A stretch of 39,266 nt of DNA, taken from contig CANTFK010000295.1 in assembly GCA_947646735.1 (NCBI GenBank), positions 1-39,266 on the forward strand, read 5' to 3'. A model generated the notes under the pieces. It saw only the letters and a list, made by a program, of their open reading frames with translations, did no database searches and was not told the DNA's origin. Position 1 is the stretch's first letter. The number at the start of each line of letters is the position of its first letter. This document shows, in pieces, positions 1-8,304 of this stretch. Both the position numbers and the translations under genes were made by a program. The DNA is from Peronospora farinosa. Lineage: Eukaryota > Oomycota > Peronosporomycetes > Peronosporales > Peronosporaceae.

Positions 1-448
1 TGATAAAACGTTTGTTTACGTCATGATTCTCGACACTTTTGTTTTAAAGCATGAAGTGGAAGCATTGTGAAATCGAAAGCTGTGGAAGAGCTTTTATGGC
101 GCAATCGATTGAGTACAACGCGAGTTTCATTACGTTAGGCCTAAACATTCTGGCTGTGGCCGCTAAAGAAATTCCATCGACGAAAAAGGATGTCAACATA
201 GTATAGCTGAAAACGTTGAATTATTGTTGTTTGAATAAACGGTATGGTCACGAGTGCTTTACATTTGTCGTGATGCATGACACGGCAGTCCAACCTGATC
301 TACCTATCACGTAGATCACGTATCGGTAACGTTTGGGAAGCAGGTCACTTTCACTGTATATAAAAGTGGGTGCTAGCACGCCCCATCACACTCATTGTTC
401 GATGTAACGGACTCGTTTGACCTCAGGAACGGCTTGTTCAAGACAGAG
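1..448. repeat. 448-bp direct repeat, copy 1 (touches window edge)
   Basis: Bases 1-448 recur at 2039-2486 with one visible substitution (about position 290, A versus T). The right boundary is sharp: both copies end in GACAGAG and then diverge. The left boundary of this copy is outside the window. The plus strand carries a TATA-like stretch (TATATAAAA, near 357-366) about 30 bp before CTCATTGTTC, which resembles the oomycete initiator. It could be an LTR of a non-autonomous element or part of a segmental duplication. No clear TG..CA ends, primer site or purine tract were seen, so I do not decide between them. Confidence 0.9.
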
Positions 449-573
449 GCCGCACCCAGCGTATCCCATGCGTGAGAGTTGCGCATGACATCATCGCCAT
501 GCATTGATGTTGCGGTCAGCACGCTCGCAGCTGACCATGTGACCAGCGCGACAAGAATGAGCACTGCAAACAT
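373..573 (-). CDS. Small putative secreted peptide (66 aa)
   Basis: The ORF begins with a strongly hydrophobic stretch (MFAVLILVALVTWSAA) that looks like a signal peptide with a likely cleavage site near residue 20. The remainder is a short polar chain with the segment KPFLRSNES at about residues 47-55, reminiscent of the RXLR-type region of oomycete effectors but lacking the first Arg and any clear EER. The C-terminal half lies inside the 448-bp repeat, so the ORF straddles the repeat edge and could be a chance fusion. The only cysteines are two near the C terminus (CDGAC). Homology is not recognised. A real small secreted protein is possible; a spurious ORF is about equally likely. Confidence 0.35.
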   Translation of the reverse strand: MFAVLILVALVTWSAASVLTATSMHGDDVMRNSHAWDTLGAASVLNKPFLRSNESVTSNNECDGAC

Positions 574-2038
574 TTGATTCGTTAAATGTTGATTTAAGAT
601 TAATGATTTATAATTTATTATTTAAATGTTCGTTTGAATATATTGTTTCGTTAATATGTATACCCTATAATGAAAAAATCACGTGATGGAAACAGGGCTT
701 GGCTGGTCATGATAGCCGACAATGAAGGGGAGTACAGAAGTCTGCCAGCAAGATGCAAAATAAGAGGCTTCATGTTCAGACATGCACTCGGATGCAAAAT
801 TTGGCTTGGTGCTGGCTGGATTATGCAAACAATTCGTTTTATGTGTAATCCATCGTTTGTATAATCTAGCCATCGCCAAGCTTCGGAGAGTGTCTTTTCC
901 TCTATAATCGTTTCTTCGTTCGTCGATTTTGTGGACCTAAGAATCGGAATACATTCAAAGCGTCTTGGCGAACCAGATAAATGAAAACGAGAAAGAGATA
1001 TCTCGACCTTAGTCACCGCAGACCTTCTCTTCCATATTTTCATCTGATAATTCTGTCCGTTCCATCATTTTCATTTGCTAAAAGAGAATAGATAGTAAAG
1101 CTTTTCTATGTAGTCGTCGGTGAGACGGGATGCGTGTACGGGGTGGACATTCCGCACGAGCCAGTCGGTTGGTGACTTAAAGAAGTCCATCAAAGCGAAA
1201 GGCCAAACAGGATCCATGGGCGAGGCGGCTGACTTGCAGCTTTTCCTGGCGAAGAAAGACAACGCAAGGCTAATGGAAAAGTGACCCCAGAATTTTGAAG
1301 TTAGAGCGTGCATGACACCTACCACCCCCCTCCTTTTATTTTGAGATGTGACTGCTAATTTCTTGAATCTCTTACCAGAACGAAGAGGACGAATTGACAG
1401 CGCAAATGGTTATAGGAATGCCTTGGATTTGGGTCCGCGTGCTTGGCTCTCAATTATCCAGCCAAATTATCACTTGCGAATCTACACGAGTTGAAGCTGT
1501 GTCTACTGAACTACAGCATATCATGGTTCTCGACTATGATCCGCAGGAGTCAGATTTTTCGTAGACCACATTATTATCCGTTTCGTCGTATACGAGCCGT
1601 TCGATTCTAGACTTCTCAGTTGAATGTTATTGTTGTACTCGAATCAAAGAGGACTGGCTCGTTCATCCATACAACAAGGCAGAAAGCTGTCACTTGATTT
1701 CGAAATAGAAATGCAATCGGTACAAGAGTCAATTTGGCAAATTCGATCATGATCCAAACAATAAACTCGCACTTTCTCGCAAAATGCATGGCTTCTACGA
1801 CGGCCTCCGACTGATATTTTATTTGTTAACATGTTCCCATATCTTTTGAGAAGATCCCATCGAATGGCAGCAGACACAAAGTACTTGTATGTGCATATAT
1901 TATGTTGTGTGTGTGTGCGAGTGTGCTGACGCTTGCATATGAAGGTCGATGTGTTGATGAAGGAATACAACGTGCATTGCACTAAGCGCGTCTTCTACCA
2001 TTTGAAAGATTGATCAGCATATACCGATGATACACTTG
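449..2038. other. Inter-repeat spacer, mostly without recognisable genes
   Basis: Apart from the CRN relic and the start of the small secreted ORF, I see no supportable gene between the two 448-bp repeats. Open frames here are short and have no motif. A short GT run lies at about 1905-1925. If the flanking repeats are LTRs, this would be the 1.6-kb interior of a non-autonomous element without gag or pol. Confidence 0.5.
1092..1284 (+). pseudogene. Relic of a Crinkler (CRN) effector N-terminal domain
   Basis: The plus strand encodes, in two frames, the hallmarks of the CRN N-terminal LFLAK domain: an opening VKLF, a GVDI strand, then VGDLKKSIKAK and LQLFLAKKD. CRN proteins are oomycete effectors in which this N-terminal region serves delivery into host cells. 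The copy is dead: the expected start codon reads ATA at 1092, the frame shifts by a few bases near 1165-1172, and a TGA stops it at 1282. No downstream DWL domain, HVLVxxP junction or C-terminal effector domain was recognised. It lies between the two 448-bp repeats. Recognition rests on motif order, not a database search. Confidence 0.75.
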
Positions 2039-2486
2039 TGATAAAACGTTTGTTTACGTCATGATTCTCGACACTTTTGTTTTAAAGCATGAAGTGGAAG
2101 CATTGTGAAATCGAAAGCTGTGGAAGAGCTTTTATGGCGCAATCGATTGAGTACAACGCGAGTTTCATTACGTTAGGCCTAAACATTCTGGCTGTGGCCG
2201 CTAAAGAAATTCCATCGACGAAAAAGGATGTCAACATAGTATAGCTGAAAACGTTGAATTATTGTTGTTTGAATAAACGGTATGGTCACGAGTGCTTTAC
2301 ATTTGTCGTGATGCATGACACGGCAGTCCTACCTGATCTACCTATCACGTAGATCACGTATCGGTAACGTTTGGGAAGCAGGTCACTTTCACTGTATATA
2401 AAAGTGGGTGCTAGCACGCCCCATCACACTCATTGTTCGATGTAACGGACTCGTTTGACCTCAGGAACGGCTTGTTCAAGACAGAG
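2039..2486. repeat. 448-bp direct repeat, copy 2
   Basis: Second copy of the repeat at 1-448, same orientation, offset 2038 bp. It carries the same TATA-like and initiator-like sequence near 2395-2432. On the minus strand it holds only the 3' part of the small secreted ORF found in copy 1; the N-terminal part is absent because the sequence changes at 2487 into a GC-rich minisatellite. The near identity means the duplication or insertion is recent. Confidence 0.9.
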
Positions 2487-2549
2487 TCTTGGTACCTGTA
2501 CTTTCTGTAATCTTCGATATTCTGTGTACCGATTCTGCACCCTCGGACA

Positions 2550-2712
2550 TTAGGCCCCTGGGCCCCTGGGTCCCTGGGACCCTGGGTCCCTGGGCCCCTG
2601 GGTCTCTGGGCCCCTGGGTCCCTGGGTCCCTGTACCCCTGGGCCCCTGTACCCCTGGGTCTTCCCTGTACCCCTGGGCTCCTGGGTCCCCGGAACCTGTT
2701 TCAGGGACCTGG
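2550..2712. repeat. GC-rich minisatellite, 9-bp period (CCTGGGNCC)
   Basis: About 18 imperfect tandem copies of a 9-bp unit of the form CCTGGGNCC, with variants containing TGTACC. Because the period is a multiple of three, frames on both strands stay open. The minus strand reads as a collagen-like Gly-X-X polymer and the plus strand as a Gly/Pro/Trp/Leu repeat. No initiation context or flanking domain supports a protein, so I treat it as a minisatellite. Confidence 0.9.
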
Positions 2713-2828
2713 GGCCTGTGCTGACTCCGCACGTATGGGTCCTTATATTCTTAATACTGCGGAGCCTGGTGTGTGGTTGTAAATCCGCGAGGCCGGGTCG
2801 TGGTCACTCCCTCGGGGAAGTGACCATA

Positions 2829-3060
2829 AGTTCTCTTGCTCTTCGTTCCATCTCCCTTAAACTTCAACTTTCCCTGGCACTTCACCACATGATCACTTTC
2901 GATGTCGTTGATCAAACTTTTCTTGGTCGACTTCACCACAATAGCTGAATCTTCACTAATCGAACTCTGGCTCGTCGAGTTTTGCTCGGCGAACCCTGTC
3001 TTGTCGAGCCTTCGTTCGTCGAGCCTTCTTTCGTCGAGCCGTCGTTCGTCGAGTCCGGTA
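2829..3060. mobile_element. Gypsy-like fragment with a 15-bp tandem repeat
   Basis: Bases about 2889-2945 match, in reverse orientation, bases about 36680-36737 at the upstream edge of the gypsy protease region in this window. Both read MITFDxVDQTF in one direction and KKSLINDI in the other. Directly beside it, 3001-3054 holds a tandem 15-bp unit (TTCGTCGAGCCNTCG) that encodes LDERR repeats on the minus strand. I read this as a decayed piece of a related gypsy family. Confidence 0.5.
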
Positions 3061-3193
3061 GAAGATCGACTGTCCTTAACTAGATAATTGTATAGAGGAA
3101 ACAGTGGAATAGCGGAGAGCCACTCAAAAGGCTCTCCGGAGTAGAAAAAGAGATAAATCAATAGAGAGCAGAATATTCCAAGTCTAGGACACG

Positions 3194-3900
3194 TGTAACG
3201 TTTACGGTAAGTCCCTGCAGGGGTTGGATTATGCCTGCCGTCGAAATTCGAGAGGCATAGCTTGTAGGATTATCGACCGCTGGTAGCGCCAAGAGTATAA
3301 GTCGGCCCGGGTTGGGGCATTGCTCGCGCATAAGCGAAAGAAAGCATCGTCGATCGACGAGCCGGTGGGCCTCAGCCGAGGGCATCGTAACCCTTCTAGT
3401 CGGGCGTAAACTGCGCTTGGTGACCTGTAAAAGCGCGACCGCGCCGGCGTCCACCCATTGGTGTGAGGTCACAGGATTTGAGAGAACAGAAGCTGCTGAT
3501 CTCAGGCAGGCTTCTGAAGAGTTGGTTGTAGGGACTAAGCTAGGGCGAAAGCCGCAACTGAACCGGAAGGGACAAAATACGAAGGGAGTTATTCCGAACG
3601 TATTAGCTCAATTGCGCCGGCTTACTCGGCGAATTGTTGTTTTTTATATTATTAGTCATACCAATTGCCGTTTCTAATAATCACTATATCACAGTGCTAC
3701 CCGCCCTACCGACGGGTACACAAGTGGAGGATGGCAAGTATTCCCGAAGAAGGAGTACGTCTTTTGATAGTCGGTCGTTCGGGTCCCAGTGGGGAGTCGG
3801 GATCGCATAAGGAAATTTGCGATCGCCGCTTCATCACACCAATAGCCGTTTCTACCACTTACTATGCCACAACACACATGTTGTAGCTAGCTTGGAATAG
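3194..3900 (+). mobile_element. Possible gypsy LTR / 5' remnant, no intact ORF
   Basis: The segment opens with TGTAACGTTTACGG, close to the TGTAACGG start of the gypsy LTR ends at 30514 and 37646. It contains only a 121-codon open frame (3312-3677) without a recognised domain. Two short similar blocks containing GCCGTTTCTA, each preceded by ACCAAT, lie at about 3657-3690 and 3837-3868. The evidence is the start motif and context only; nothing downstream confirms an element. Confidence 0.3.
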
Positions 3901-4220
3901 ATCTTAAGCAACTTGTCAATGGAAGGCATGTCGCTATGTCGAGTCACCAGTCATGGCTACAAAATTTGCCTCTTAAACTTGCTCATCTGTTTCACAGTTG
4001 TACCTATTTGTCGTCGCCATTTAATGGAAACAGTTTGATAGTGTTAGACAGACATACTACGGTACTCTCTCACCATCTTTTAGGTCCTTCATTTTCCAAT
4101 TGACTTTGTATGGAAGAGGTGGGGCATAAAGAAGTCCGTGTACTCGCCTCTGCCTGCAGCTCCCTTACAAACACAGCTTCCTACTCTACGTGGAACCTGA
4201 ACTAGCAACCTTTGTCCCAA
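3901..4220. other. Upstream region of the TFIIB-like gene
   Basis: About 320 bp between the repeat debris and the start codon at 4221. No ORF or repeat is evident. It presumably contains the promoter and 5' UTR, but I see no convincing TATA or initiator element to mark. Confidence 0.4.
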
Positions 4221-6026
4221 ATGGACCTCGATGCTGGTGCCGACGACTTTTTTGCAGCGCTAGACAACGGCGGTGCCGACGACGTCTTTGCTGGCTTTGG
4301 AGCTGCTCAAGCGGAGACGAATACTGGCGGCCACCCCTCGTTAGACGATGAGCCTCTTATCATGGTATGTGATGTATGAAATAGGCAGTATATAATCACG
4401 TAATATGGCGGTCTTGTACGGAAGTTTTACGCTGTTTTATGCTGTCAACAGGTCGACAAGAAGAAGAAAGTAGAGGCAGCTAAGAAAGCTGCAAGGAAAG
4501 AAGCAGCAGCTCGTTCAGCTGCAGCTAAAGCTGCTAGACAAGCAGAAGAGCCGGCACTGCCCATGGAGGAACGGATCGTGAACTTGTTAGTGCCAGAACT
4601 TCAAGTGAACGACGTGATGCTGTTGATCCGCAAGATGAAGCAGGCAGGCAAGTCGGACGCTGACGAGTTCTCGGAGCTCGATGCGGAGCAGAAAACAGGT
4701 AATTGCTGGGCTAATATACGCACCGATGTCACGGATTTTGATGTAGTAAAGATGGTAACGAACTCTTGCTTCCTTGTTATTGCTGGTTGAGACGGTTTAC
4801 AGCTCCGCGGTTTCGATGCGAGACATGCGGCAATACAGAGCAGAACAATTTCATCACAGATTATGCACGCGGCGACACGATCTGTAATGGACTGGATGGT
4901 AATGGGTGTGGTACTGTGGTGCAAGATCATATTGTGCACGAAGGCAGCGCGTACCGTAAGTTTGAAGGTGAAGAGGACAAGTCACATCATGGACCTGCGC
5001 CTAATAAGTTGTTCTCAACGGGACACAACTTGCGTACGCTGATTTCGCAGGTAAATTTGAGAGTGAGGGTGTGAACGGTGGAGTGAACGCACACGTTGTT
5101 CACGCGTGCTGGTTTGATCTAGGATGGTGAAATGGCGGGAAATTTACGACGTGCAGCAGAATTCGTGGAAATGAATCTTAGTCAGATGGGCAAGGATGAA
5201 CGAAGGACGCGTATTGGCTACAAGGACCAGGTACGGTGGTCTTGTTCATATTTCACCTCCTGAGAATGTTGCGTCACAAAAAAGTCTGCTCACGTCAATG
5301 GCGTCGTTGTAGATGAAACAAAAAGCGTGTCGTTTGATCGATCACACGATGAGCAACTTGGATCTGCACGAGATCGTGGGCAGTCGCGCAAAAAAAATGT
5401 TTGCCGAGTTTCGTGACGTTCGTGAGCATGTGCATCAGTTTGATGCCATGGTCGCAGGCTGTGTGATCGCGGCTTATATGGAAACTAGCAAAGAAATGTA
5501 CTCTGCTCAGAATGGAATTCGCATTGGCCAACAAAGACAGGCAGGCATCGCTAGTCTAGCGCTTCCACCAAACAAGGCAGTGGATGAGAAGAAACTACAT
5601 CCGTTTATGTGCCCGCTGTGTGATATGAAGTTTAACGCTCGCCGTGGGATGCAGTTTCACAAATGCGCGGGTAAACCAGAAGAGGACAAAGAGAAGGCTT
5701 TACGATCTAACTTGTCGCCTGTGGTGTTGCCGGAGCATCTCCAACCGATCATCGAGATGAAGAACGGCAAGCAGTGGTTCAAGTGCCCTGTGTGTTCACG
5801 TGCGTATGGAAAAGAAGAGAGTTTGACAGAGCACATGGTGCGTCACAACAACCAGATTAAAAAGCGCAAGCACCACATAGAAACAAGCATGATCGACTCG
5901 ACGCGCCTCGCCAAGACCACGAAGCTTGCGTCTGCCAACCCTTCCGTGCAGGTAAACACGCACGAGCAAGTCATGTTTCGCGGTGAAGGTCGGCAGGCGT
6001 GGCTTCAGCGCCTGGCGGAGGGATAG
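4221..6026 (+). CDS. TFIIB-like zinc-ribbon protein with C-terminal C2H2 fingers (486 aa, 5 exons)
   Basis: Exons: 4221-4364, 4452-4698, 4803-5050, 5123-5230 and 5313-6026; every junction is GT..AG and in frame. The N terminus is acidic and then Lys/Ala-rich (residues 50-75). Residues about 134-170 form a TFIIB-type zinc ribbon: CETC, then the hallmark DYARGDTIC, with the last Cys pair spaced wider (CNGLDGNGC) than the usual C-x2-C. A helical stretch follows (about 214-320) that fits a cyclin-like repeat region of TFIIB-family factors. The C terminus adds two C2H2-like fingers (CPLCDMKF..HKC and CPVCSRAY..HMVRH), then a basic tail. Likely nuclear, acting in transcription initiation or as a TFIIB paralogue; this role is inference. 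A polyadenylation signal AATAAA lies at 6105. The exact fusion is not a family I can name. Confidence 0.8.
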
Positions 6027-6104
6027 CATATACACCCAGCACAGCCACTTCGAGCAGGATGAGCTGGACAAAAGCCAGAATACCACCATTCCCATGGCAG
6101 CTTG

Positions 6105-6110
6105 AATAAA
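6105..6110 (+). terminator. Putative polyadenylation signal AATAAA
   Basis: AATAAA about 80 bp after the stop codon of the TFIIB-like gene, inside the short convergent gap before the minus-strand Zim17-type gene. It is placed by position and motif only. Confidence 0.5.
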
Positions 6111-6222
6111 ACTTGAAAAATACAGGGCAAGAGACAAAGGTAGAGTAGGGTAGCTTATGAAAAAGACCTCGGTTACTCAAATGGAAATGCTCAATTGTTA
6201 TTGTATTCTGTCGTCGTATTCC

Positions 6223-6765
6223 TTAGCTCTTGTTGCCAAGAATGTCGTTCTCCGTGAGTTCAAACACGTCGTCAACTGTGACGAATCGGACCTTCTCGTT
6301 CTTTTGCTGTAGTAAAGTCTCCACATCTGTGCTGTCATCTTCAAACCAGCCCAATCTATCAGCAATTAAATGCAGGTTCTCGCACTTTGGACAACGCACT
6401 AAGACCACACCCTTGTAATAACCGTGTTTACTGATTGTCTTGGCCGAGCGTGTCTCACACACGCTACACGTGTAAACCATCACAAATTTATCTCCAGGGC
6501 TTTCAACACCCGGAACTCCCGAATAGTCCGTGGCTGAAGTAATTGAGTTACTCGTAGTAGCAGGCGAACTTAGTGCGTCATTGTCGTCTTCATTTTGAGT
6601 GGTAAAGAAGCGGCTGTAGCTCTGGAATTGCTGGGAGCTGTCGCTGCAGGTGCGTAGACGTATTAATAATGAGTTGAGACGGAAAGATTGACACGAGAGC
6701 GACTTGGAAGTTGCGCGAGATGATCGCAGATTCGACGAACAACGGACAAGAGCTCGACACCACAT
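6223..6765 (-). CDS. Mitochondrial DNL-type zinc finger protein (Zim17/HEP1/DNLZ family, 180 aa)
   Basis: Single-exon gene. The first ~55 residues are rich in Arg, Ser and Leu with almost no acid, as in a mitochondrial presequence. Residues 95-170 form the DNL zinc finger: C100-x2-C103 (CSVC) and C125-x2-C128 (CPKC), followed by the family signature ENLHLIADRLGWF. Zim17-family proteins keep mitochondrial Hsp70 soluble and support protein import and Fe-S cluster work in the matrix. Length and domain position are typical of the family. It is convergent with the TFIIB-like gene, with about 200 bp between stop codons. The start at 6765 is chosen because it gives a full targeting sequence. The family call is firm; the gene symbol is left open because naming differs by lineage. 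Confidence 0.92.
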   Translation of the reverse strand: MWCRALVRCSSNLRSSRATSKSLSCQSFRLNSLLIRLRTCSDSSQQFQSYSRFFTTQNEDDNDALSSPATTSNSITSATDYSGVPGVESPGDKFVMVYTCSVCETRSAKTISKHGYYKGVVLVRCPKCENLHLIADRLGWFEDDSTDVETLLQQKNEKVRFVTVDDVFELTENDILGNKS

Positions 6766-6989
6766 TGATAATTTCTGTTACTAGAACATTCTGGAGATCC
6801 GATATTATTGCAATTACAATAATATATGTAAATTATTATTATTTTACTATCCCATAATATTGTTTTACTCATATATTGATTTGACGTACCCATTTTCGAC
6901 TAAATAAAGAGACATAATTATTGTGTGCCGGATGCAGCTACAGAATCATGAACGATATCACGCTTTCGATGCCATTTCGAATCCCGTAG

Positions 6990-7944
6990 GATTGTCAATA
7001 CCGCTTCGGCCACGTTGATGAGCTGCTCTTTTTGACATCGTACAACGCTGATTGTAAGTACGAGGACCGCAAACGTCACAAAATTCGTACCAAGGATGCA
7101 AACGGCGCATCCACCGAGTTTGCTACAGCAGCAGTCTTTTTTCAGCGGTAAGCTTGAAACTGCTCACCGTGAACACTGTGTGTGTTGTGTTGGCTGGTAA
7201 CTAGGCCAGACGGACGCTAGATAATACAGCTGTGTTTGCGATTATTAGTCGCGCTTTCACGCGGATACCATAGTAGATCCAAGACCTTTGTACGATCATG
7301 CGATGATTTTATACTGCACGAAACTTACCACACTTGACTTAGCGACAGCTAGTGCCTTGTTAACATCTTTAAAATGTCCTAATAATATAGTTTGCAAAGC
7401 AGCTATTCATCCTTCTTTGGTTCCATATACAGAAGTACGTCCATCAAACATTATGTCACGGGATTGTGCGGACACCGTCACTGCCCGTAACATTCATGTA
7501 GAATACTCAAGCATCAAGGTTTGTAATTGCAGTGCTGGAACATGCGCTTGCTTTACAGGTTTTCAAGGATCTGCGTGCAAGAAAAGAAGTATTCAAAATT
7601 CGGGGGTTTGTGAACTGGTTAATGTTCAATGCTGTATTGGTACAACCAAGCTGCATCGAACGGAAGCATTTGCACATGATGTGCGAGATGGCTACCATCT
7701 CACGGCTTTACTCATTTGCTTTACAACAAGCTATGATACAAATTTACCGACAGGCCTGCAGTGCCTGGCATGCCAAAGGAGTTTTTGGGTGTCTGCGCTC
7801 GGCTGGTCATCGAAACGGCAAGTGGCGAGCCGCAGAGTCCTTACTGTGGTATCGAAAAGTAAGTGTGCTTGATCTTGACGAGTAAGTACCGCACATGACT
7901 GACGCTTACAAAAGTTGTCAGCAGACACTCACCCTACACAAATG
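6990..7944 (+). pseudogene. Unrecognised coding-like relic, possible exons at 6990-7147, 7502-7858 and 7924-7944
   Basis: Two stretches look like protein rather than noise. The first (6990-7147) reads through a charged segment including CKYEDRKRHKIRTKD and ends at a plausible donor (GTAAGC at 7148). The second (open from 7502 to 7858) encodes VFKDLRARKEVFKIRGF and a helical, Gln/Met-rich region, and ends at a consensus donor GTAAGT with an acceptor at 7922-7923 leading to a short terminal exon and stop at 7942. No start codon, no good link between the two parts and a TAG just before each stretch suggest decay. I do not recognise the family; a diverged real gene is possible. Confidence 0.3.
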
Positions 7945-8304
7945 ATTGACACGACCGTAGACGAAACCAACTGCCAAGGCAAAGCTGTGGCTTGCGTGCT
8001 ACGCGTCGTAAAGTGCTCCGTTATAAGCGAGTACAACTACATATGGGTATACCCACATTTGCTTCCAACGATGCACGGGTTGCCCCTGCCAACACACGAG
8101 ACGGACTTGCAAAATTGCGTCAGTAAAAGTCCGAGGCAGGCCAAGATGGGGAGAAGGAGCATAGGAGTGCACGGACATCATTTGGAGGAGATATGCCGCT
8201 GTGAGTTAAATATGACTAGCTGCTCGCTTATTTTCCGATCTAATGACATTACTGATAGACATGATGTTGGTTGATAGCACACCGAGTATTGGTAGCCCAT
8301 CGAA
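7945..8304. other. Spacer between relic and NAGS 3' end
   Basis: About 360 bp with short overlapping open frames on both strands and no motif I can support. It should contain the 3' UTR of the minus-strand NAGS gene at its right edge. No AATAAA on the minus strand was noted close to the stop. Confidence 0.4.

Noticed and set aside
1071..1325. 84-codon ORF on the minus strand
   Set aside because: It is the antisense shadow of the CRN relic at 1092-1284.
1905..1925. GT-rich run
   Set aside because: An ordinary short dinucleotide microsatellite without context.
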